Assembly: GCA_016722065.1 (NCBI GenBank)
Contig: JADKGX010000001.1
Span: forward strand, 2,542,001-2,606,000
Direction of reading: 5' to 3'
DNA: 64,000 nt
Source: Planctomycetota bacterium
Lineage (GTDB): Bacteria; Planctomycetota; UBA8742; UBA2392
Below are positions 58,264 to 64,000 of this stretch, piece by piece. The notes beneath the pieces were generated by a model that saw nothing but the letters and a program-made list of their open reading frames with translations, did no database searches and was not told the origin of the DNA. A program made the position numbers and the translations under genes. Every line of letters begins with the position of its first letter. Position 1 is the stretch's first letter.

Positions 58264-59019
58264 ATGGCCATGGCCACAGAACCCGAACCCAAGCTGCGCG
58301 GCGATTCCGCCGTGGACCCCCGAGATAACGCCCGCGGACCGAAGGTGCGTGCCATGTTCGGCGCCATTGCCGGGCGCTACGACCTGATCAACCGCGTGCT
58401 TTCTGGTGGCCGTGATTTGAGCTGGCGCCGCAAGGCCGTAAAGTTGGCCAGTCTCCAAGGCGGCGAACAGGTTCTGGACTGCTGTTGCGGCACCGGGGAT
58501 TTTGCCCTGTTGTTTGCTGCGCACGACCCCGCGCCTGGCGCGGTTACCGGGCTGGACTTCACCCCCGAGATGCTGGCTCTCGCCAAGGCCCGCAGTGAGG
58601 AAGCCCGCGCGCCGATTGACTGGGTGGCTGGCGACGCGCTGCACCTGCCCTTTGAAGACGCGCGCTTTGACGTGGTCAGTGTCGGATTTGGCGTTCGCAA
58701 CTTTCAGGACATCGACGCCGGACTGACCGAGTTGCGGCGCGTGCTGAAGCCGGGCGGCAAACTGGTGATTCTGGAATGCACGCCCTCGCGCGGTCTGATC
58801 GGCGCCTGCGCGAACTTTTACATCAACCGGGTTGTGCCATGGATCGGCAACGCCCTCAGCGGCAGCCCCCAGCGCGCCTACAGTTATCTGGCCGACAGCA
58901 TTCAGGTCTTTCCCAACGCCAAAGAACTCGCCGCCCGCATGCAACGCGCAGGATTCAAAGAAGTCATGTTTCGCAAACTGAATCTGGGCACGATGGCGAT
59001 TCATGTGGGAAGTGTTTGA
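58264..59019 (+). CDS. ubiE: Demethylmenaquinone/2-polyprenyl-benzoquinol methyltransferase (MenG/UbiE)
   Basis: A 251-residue SAM methyltransferase of the UbiE/MenG family. Motifs are VRAMFGAIAGRYDLINRVLS, the SAM-binding LDCCCGTGDFALLF and GLDFTPEML, and VGFGVRNFQDIDAGLTELRR. The C-terminal YLADSIQVFPNAKELAARM is also diagnostic. It adds the last ring methyl in menaquinone or ubiquinone synthesis. As the Rieske/b complex uses a quinol, this fits that pathway. The start at 58264 lies after the terminator; a second ATG is at 58270. Confidence 0.95.
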   Translation: MAMATEPEPKLRGDSAVDPRDNARGPKVRAMFGAIAGRYDLINRVLSGGRDLSWRRKAVKLASLQGGEQVLDCCCGTGDFALLFAAHDPAPGAVTGLDFTPEMLALAKARSEEARAPIDWVAGDALHLPFEDARFDVVSVGFGVRNFQDIDAGLTELRRVLKPGGKLVILECTPSRGLIGACANFYINRVVPWIGNALSGSPQRAYSYLADSIQVFPNAKELAARMQRAGFKEVMFRKLNLGTMAIHVGSV

Positions 59020-59077
59020 ACGCTTCGCGTTCCAGGAATCTTCGCTATAACAGTGCGCACTAACCGGAGGTTTGCCC

Positions 59078-60070
59078 ATGTCTGGTGTTGACCGCTTGAA
59101 CGTGCCCGAGTTTGAACGACCCATCATCGAGCTTGAAATGAAGCTCGAGAGCCGCCGCATGGACCTGGCCAACGAAAAGGACAAGCAAAAGGCCAAGGAC
59201 ATCCAGTCGGAAATCGAGCTGCTGGACAAAGACGTTCGCAAGCTGACCGACAGCGTGTTTGGCAACCTGGACCCCTGGAATCGTGTGCAACTTTCCCGCC
59301 ACCCCGGCCGGCCTTTGACCAGCGACTTTGTGGCCAGCATTTTCGACGACTTCCAGGAACTCAAGGGCGACCGCGCCTACAAGGACGACCCGGCGATTCT
59401 GTGCGGCTTTGGCACCATCGACGGCAACAAGGTGATGGTGATGGGCCATCGCAAGGGCAAGACACTCAAGGAACGCCTGGAGTGCAACTTCGGTTGTGCC
59501 CACCCCGAAGGCTACCGCAAAGCCCTGCGCAAAATGCAGATGGCCGAGAAATTCGGCCTGCCGATCATCAGCTTCATCAACACCCCTGGCGCGTACCCCG
59601 GCATTGAGGCCGAAGAACGCGGCCAAAGCCACGCCATTGCCGAGAACATCCGCGAAATGACCGGGCTCAAGGTGCCCATCATTACCTGTACGATTGGCGA
59701 AGGTGGCAGCGGCGGCGCGCTGGGCATCGGCGTGGGCGACCGCTACTTGATCATGGAAAACTCCTACTACAGCGTGATCTCGCCTGAGGGCTGCGCCGCG
59801 ATTTTGTGGCACGACGCCAAAAAGGCCAGTGACGCCGCCCGGGTGTTGCGCCTGACGCCCAACGATTTAATCGAACTTGGCATCATGGACGAAATCGTGC
59901 CTGAGCCCTATGGCGGCGCGCACCGCGACCCGCGCAAGGCCATGGAGATCGTCAAGACCTACCTGCTGCGTCACCTGCTGGAGCTGCAAAAGTTGGGCGT
60001 GCAGGAACTGCTGGACCAGCGCTACGAGAAACTGCGCGGCATGGGCAAATACATTGAAGTTGCGGCCTGA
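59078..60070 (+). CDS. accA: Acetyl-CoA carboxylase carboxyltransferase alpha subunit
   Basis: A 330-residue AccA. It has the family start FERPIIELEMKLE and the core GHRKGKTLKERLECNFGCAH, PEGYRKALRKMQMAEKFGLP and FINTPGAYPGIEAEERGQS. The CoA/carboxybiotin site GEGGSGGALGIGVGD and ISPEGCAAILWHDAKKA follow. GGAGG stands 7 bases before the ATG at 59078. AccA works with AccD to make malonyl-CoA for fatty acid synthesis; accD is not here. Confidence 0.97.
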   Translation: MSGVDRLNVPEFERPIIELEMKLESRRMDLANEKDKQKAKDIQSEIELLDKDVRKLTDSVFGNLDPWNRVQLSRHPGRPLTSDFVASIFDDFQELKGDRAYKDDPAILCGFGTIDGNKVMVMGHRKGKTLKERLECNFGCAHPEGYRKALRKMQMAEKFGLPIISFINTPGAYPGIEAEERGQSHAIAENIREMTGLKVPIITCTIGEGGSGGALGIGVGDRYLIMENSYYSVISPEGCAAILWHDAKKASDAARVLRLTPNDLIELGIMDEIVPEPYGGAHRDPRKAMEIVKTYLLRHLLELQKLGVQELLDQRYEKLRGMGKYIEVAA

Positions 60071-60084
60071 CGGCAGCAGGGCGA

Positions 60085-62586
60085 TCAAGGCTCGGGTTGC
60101 GCCAGGTAGGTTGTGACAACCAGGCTGTCGTCGGCGCCCAGCGTAAACGTGATGGCCCCGCCCTGCCATGTTCGCCAAAGGCCTGCCCCGCTGGCTTGGT
60201 AACTGGCCATGGCTTCCTCGGCCGGGAAAGTGTCCTTGGCGCTTAACACTACGTGCGCTGGCCGCAAGCGGGCCAGCAGGCCGTCCAGCCCCGTCACGTT
60301 GCTGCCCTGGTGCGGCGCAAACAGCACGTCAACAGGGCGGCCGCCAAGTTGGTCCATGAAGCCAGCAAAGCCCCGGTTTTCGACGTCGCTGGGCAGCAGC
60401 ACGCGGCGGTTTCCGGCTTCCAGTTCCAGTACCAGACCGGCATCGTTGCGCGCGCCTTGCGGGTTCATCAAGGCGTGCACAAAAGCGGCGTCGGGCCACA
60501 GGCAGCGCAGACGCAGGCGCGGGGCGATTTCCAGGCTGTCGCCGCGGTGCAGCACACGCACTGTGGCGCGCTGCTTCAACCAGACAATCAGCGCCTCACC
60601 AGTCGCATCATCGGGCAGGGTCTCTGAAACCAGGACCTCGCCCACGGCAAAACGCTCCAGTAACTGCGGCAGGCCGTTGACGTGGTCAGCGTCGGTGTGG
60701 CTGATGATCAATGTGTCGATGTGCCGCCGTCCGCGCGTCCACAGGTAGGGTGCCAGCACGCGCTCGCCAGTCGCGCCAAGGCTTGTGCTGCCGCAATCCA
60801 GCACCACGCATGGGCCTTGGGGTACTTCGATCACCACACATTGCCCCTGGCCGACGTCCAGTGCCGTCAGTGTGACCGGGCCCGGTGCCTCCGTGCGAAT
60901 CAAGGCCCGAGCCGGCAGCAGGGTCAGGCACACAAGCCACAGCAAGGCGCCCAGCACGCGCGGCAAGCCAAGGCGCGGCAGCAGCACGACGCCCGCCAGA
61001 GTGGCGTAATAGGCAGCCAGCCACCACACTGGTGGCGCGGCAAGAAACAGGTGTCCGCCAGGAACCTCGGCAAAGAAACTGGAAAGTAGCTCCAGTGCCC
61101 CGCCCAGCAAAGACAGCCCCCAGGCCAGTGCGACGTCCACGCCAGGAATCAGCGCCAGCGGGCAGGCCATGGCCAGCACCAGAAGCAACATCAACAAAGG
61201 ACCGGCAAACAGGTTGGTAACCAGCATGACCGGGCTTACCACATGCACGCTGTAGGCCAGCAACGGCGTGGTACACAAGCCAACGGCCAGCGAGATGCGC
61301 AACGACCCACCCAGCCAACCAAGCAGAACACCGGCGGTGCTGCGGCGCTGCGGCGAGGGCCCGCGCGGTCGCACCATGCGTAGCGCCGGGGCCAGCACAA
61401 GAATGCCCAGCACCGCAAGATAGCTCAACTGAAAGCCAAGCTCGGCTACGTCGGCCGGGTTGATGGCCAGCGAAACCAGCGCGCTGGCCCCCAGCACGTT
61501 GATAGGGTCCGGGCGTCGAAGCAGCACGCGCCCCAAGGCATAGATCGCAATCATGGTCGTTGCCCGCAGGCTGCTGGGTTGCAGGCCGGTCACAGCCAGA
61601 TAACCAAGCGCCAGCACACCAGCACACCCCCATGCCCAGCGCGGGTCCATGCCGAACACACGCAACAGCATCACAAGCGCTGCGGCCAGCAGTGCCACGT
61701 GCAGGCCGCTGACCACCAGCAGGTGCACGGTGCCCGAGCGCACAAAGGCCTGGCGCTGGGACATGCTCAAACCCCCGCGCTCGCCCAGCAACGCGGCCCC
61801 CAGAACGGCCGCGCGCGAAGCCGGCATGCGAGACCCAATGCGCTGGTGAAAGAACTCGTGCACCAGCGCGGCCAACCGGGCGGGATTCCACGTGGTGGGA
61901 GTTTCCAGCACAGTGATCTGCCCTGGGTCGTTGACCGTGATCGTGTGCGAAATGCCGCGCAATTCATAGCGCGCCCGACTGTCGACTTCGCCCGGGTTGC
62001 CGGCCCGGCGCGGCAAGCGCAGCTTGCCCAGCACTTCAATGCGGCTGGAAACCAGCAGGCGCGTTTCCGGGGGCGCGTACAATTTCACATAGCCCGAGGC
62101 GGCTTGCCCCTGATCGGGTAGTTCGTCCACGGCCAGCAGCCAGGTTTCGTTGCGGCGCGGGTCGGCGCCAACAGGGAACCCGTCCTGCGGCTCGGGTGCC
62201 TCAGGGTACTCAAAGGCTGCCGGGTCGCGGCGCAGGTAGCTGCCGCCTTCAACCACCACACCACGGATTCGAATCAGGTCCACTTCGCCCGGATACGACA
62301 CTGCAAGGCTGTCTTTTGCCGGTTGCGCACGCCAGCCAGCCCAGGCCGCAAACAGGCACACCAGCGAAAGCCCGGCTGCCAGCCCGGCCATCGGGCGCTT
62401 ACGCAGCGGCGAAAAGGCGGCCATGGCCAGCAGCGTGCAGCCCAAAGCGGCCAGTGCGGCCTGCCACAGACCCCCAAAGACAAGCCAGTGCGGCAGTGAA
62501 CAGCCAGTCACGGCGGCAACGCCGGCCAGCAGTGCTGGCCGCCGCTGGGGATAGAGCTGATTTTCCCAAGGCAGATTCTCAGGCAT
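60085..62586 (-). CDS. comEC: ComEC/Rec2-type DNA uptake channel
   Basis: An 833-residue membrane protein with all three ComEC modules. The N-terminus has two helices and an OB-like exported domain (residues about 95-245). The competence domain has AALLGERGGLSMSQRQAFVR and VHLLVVSGLHVALL, the conserved segment split here at its middle. The C-terminal metallo-beta-lactamase-like domain has LDVGQGQCVVIEV and ISHTDADHVNGLP (metal motif HxDxDH). It carries single-stranded DNA across the inner membrane in natural transformation. No other competence gene is in this window. It diverges from the ChaN-like gene by 82 bp. Confidence 0.93.
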   Translation of the reverse strand: MPENLPWENQLYPQRRPALLAGVAAVTGCSLPHWLVFGGLWQAALAALGCTLLAMAAFSPLRKRPMAGLAAGLSLVCLFAAWAGWRAQPAKDSLAVSYPGEVDLIRIRGVVVEGGSYLRRDPAAFEYPEAPEPQDGFPVGADPRRNETWLLAVDELPDQGQAASGYVKLYAPPETRLLVSSRIEVLGKLRLPRRAGNPGEVDSRARYELRGISHTITVNDPGQITVLETPTTWNPARLAALVHEFFHQRIGSRMPASRAAVLGAALLGERGGLSMSQRQAFVRSGTVHLLVVSGLHVALLAAALVMLLRVFGMDPRWAWGCAGVLALGYLAVTGLQPSSLRATTMIAIYALGRVLLRRPDPINVLGASALVSLAINPADVAELGFQLSYLAVLGILVLAPALRMVRPRGPSPQRRSTAGVLLGWLGGSLRISLAVGLCTTPLLAYSVHVVSPVMLVTNLFAGPLLMLLLVLAMACPLALIPGVDVALAWGLSLLGGALELLSSFFAEVPGGHLFLAAPPVWWLAAYYATLAGVVLLPRLGLPRVLGALLWLVCLTLLPARALIRTEAPGPVTLTALDVGQGQCVVIEVPQGPCVVLDCGSTSLGATGERVLAPYLWTRGRRHIDTLIISHTDADHVNGLPQLLERFAVGEVLVSETLPDDATGEALIVWLKQRATVRVLHRGDSLEIAPRLRLRCLWPDAAFVHALMNPQGARNDAGLVLELEAGNRRVLLPSDVENRGFAGFMDQLGGRPVDVLFAPHQGSNVTGLDGLLARLRPAHVVLSAKDTFPAEEAMASYQASGAGLWRTWQGGAITFTLGADDSLVVTTYLAQPEP

Positions 62587-62668
62587 GGCCCGACTTTATA
62601 GTCTGGCGCCATCGGCTTGCAGCTTGAGAATAGTCCGATCACGGCTAACACGGCAGCAGGAGAATCCC

Positions 62669-64000
62669 ATGCGCAAGTTCGCCAGCTTTGCGGCATTCAT
62701 GATCGTGACAGCTTTGCCTGTGCTTGCGCTTGCGCAGGCGGGCAAGACCGAATCCGGCACTGAAAAGTTGACTACTGGCGTGATGTGGCATTTGCGCGCC
62801 ACAGACTACACGCGCGAGTTGTGGATTGGCTTTGAATCCGCCAGCGCCCCGACCGCCGATTTGCTCAATGGGCTGGCGGGCGGGTGCAATGACCAGGTTT
62901 CCGTAGCCGTGGTTGCCTTGCCTTCGGACCCGGCAGGTGCCCGCCTGAGCCAGCAGGAATCGGAGACGCTGGCCGTGGTGACCAGTCGTCAGGCCGTGCA
63001 AGCCGTGCTGGACAAGTTGCAACTGCGATCGCCCAAGGGGCTGCGCACGCCGACCGGCCAGCGCACGCGCATTGTGGCCGTTGGCGTAGCAGAAAGCTGC
63101 GTTACGGCGTTGCGTGTGGCATTGAGCCCCGAAAGCATGGTGGATTCGCTGCTGCTGGTCGACCCGCCGGTGGGGGACCTGCCCCAAATCGAAGCCAACG
63201 CGCGCGAACTGGGCGTAGACCTGCTGCTGCACCCGCGCTCAGACGCCGAGTTCAGCCGCGAATGCACCGACGCGATCGGGCGGCTTGGGCCCTGGGGAAA
63301 GTCCGCGCGCACCTTGCGCGGCCCGCGCCTGTATGCCGACCTGGGCCAGCGGCTGGCCTTTGCATTTCAGACGCTGCGCGGGTTTGCGCTGGAACTGCCA
63401 AGCCGCGAGGGAGAAACCTCGCTGCAAACGTGGCTGCGTGCGCGCAAGGATTCGCAGGTGGTCCACGTGGGCGAACTGCATGGCAACCCGGGCGCACACC
63501 GGCTGGAACTGGAAACACTGCGCGAGTTGATTCAGCAGGGCGGGCCGCTGGCGCTGTCGATGGAACAATTCGAGCGCGACGTGCAGCCCGTGCTGGATCA
63601 GTACCTGCGCGGCGAGATTGCTGAAGACGAGTTTCTCAAAACCTCGCGCCCCTGGCCCAACTACGCGGACTATCGGCCAATGATTGAGCTGTGCAAGGAA
63701 AAGAAGATTCCCGTCATTGCCGGCAATATTCCACGCCGTCTGGCCTCGCGCGTCTTCAAGGAAGGGACGGAAGTACTGGAGAAATTCACGGACGAAGAAA
63801 AGACCTGGTGTGCTCGCAAACTGGTCGCCAACGCCGGGCCTTACCGCGACAAGTTCTTTCGGCAGATGGGCGCTGACAGCGGCCACAATGAGAACATCGA
63901 GCGCATGTACAGCAGCCAGTGCATCAAGGACGACACCATGGCTGAAAGCATCGCCGATTGGCTGAAGCTGAACCCCAAGGGCCGCGTTGTGCACATCAAT
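62669..64000 (+). CDS. ChaN/DUF399-like protein with an alpha/beta-hydrolase-like N-domain (3' end outside window)
   Basis: 444 residues are visible; the frame is open at the window end. It starts with a signal peptide (MRKFASFAAFMIVTALPVLA, then LALAQAG). Residues about 25-190 resemble a degenerate alpha/beta-hydrolase, in which the nucleophile-elbow position reads GVAESCV. From about 265, VVHVGELHGNPGAHRLELET, LSMEQFERDVQPVLDQYL and IPVIAGNIPRRLASRVF match the ChaN family, heme-binding lipoproteins linked to iron uptake. AGGAG lies 6 bases before the ATG. The fusion of the two parts is unusual. Confidence 0.88.
   Translation, partial: MRKFASFAAFMIVTALPVLALAQAGKTESGTEKLTTGVMWHLRATDYTRELWIGFESASAPTADLLNGLAGGCNDQVSVAVVALPSDPAGARLSQQESETLAVVTSRQAVQAVLDKLQLRSPKGLRTPTGQRTRIVAVGVAESCVTALRVALSPESMVDSLLLVDPPVGDLPQIEANARELGVDLLLHPRSDAEFSRECTDAIGRLGPWGKSARTLRGPRLYADLGQRLAFAFQTLRGFALELPSREGETSLQTWLRARKDSQVVHVGELHGNPGAHRLELETLRELIQQGGPLALSMEQFERDVQPVLDQYLRGEIAEDEFLKTSRPWPNYADYRPMIELCKEKKIPVIAGNIPRRLASRVFKEGTEVLEKFTDEEKTWCARKLVANAGPYRDKFFRQMGADSGHNENIERMYSSQCIKDDTMAESIADWLKLNPKGRVVHIN

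Overview
The window is a gene-dense, GC-rich bacterial chromosome segment of about 60 complete or partial protein genes. Many neighbours overlap by 4 bases (ATGA). I see no tRNA, rRNA, CRISPR array, insertion sequence or phage gene, and no gene-free stretch over 300 bases. The best guess for the organism is an uncultured Planctomycetota bacterium or a close relative. Reasons are two giant membrane-anchored Ser/Thr kinases with long C-terminal repeat regions, an ECF sigma/FecR-like pair, a beta-helix protein with a C-terminal sorting signal, a Rieske/cytochrome b pair with fused c-type hemes, and a diderm-style set of lipoproteins and cytochrome c biogenesis genes. This is inference from family content, not a phylogenetic result.

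Layout. 1-5.4 kb: plus-strand polysaccharide cluster (partial DegT aminotransferase, hexapeptide N-acetyltransferase, three related GT2 glycosyltransferases, NAD-dependent epimerase). 5.4-10.8 kb, minus: secreted protein, small zinc ribbon, response regulator, acpH, rsmJ, TPR lipoprotein and acyl-CoA transferase. 10.9-17.3 kb: a frameshifted sialidase-like lipoprotein and redox enzymes (FAD oxidoreductase, SDR, aldo-keto reductase, FMN reductase with a palindromic operator) around a SEC-C methionine aminopeptidase. 17.5-26.8 kb, minus, read right to left: a cyclase-ATPase with soluble adenylyl cyclase layout, a DUF692/MNIO-type protein with a probable partner, a small protein, an epimerase, an ECF sigma factor, a FecR-like membrane protein and a frameshifted beta-helix surface protein. 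26.9-32.9 kb, minus: NtrC-type regulator, ccmB, ccmC, ccmD-like, DUF58 and a VWA membrane protein. 33-39.4 kb, minus: a DppABC-like transporter in which the binding protein and one permease carry large insertions.

39.4-42.8 kb, plus: rbfA, a Fur-family regulator, a Rieske protein and a cytochrome b fused to two c-type heme domains. This cytochrome b appears to lack both histidines of one b heme. 42.8-53.7 kb: a sterol desaturase-family protein, two giant kinases flanking a pseudopilin-like protein, and a Tat/lipoprotein DUF1513 propeller. 53.8-60.1 kb: an RGG-rich small protein, a divergent ClpP, a lipoprotein, then housekeeping genes rplM-rpsI (with terminator), ubiE/menG and accA. 60.1-64 kb: comEC and a ChaN-like protein cut by the window end.

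The strongest unusual points are the cytochrome b missing two heme ligands, the roughly 590-residue insertion in the DppC-type permease matched by insertions in its binding protein, the MNIO-type pair beside a sAC-like cyclase, and two surface-protein genes each broken by a single-base shift.
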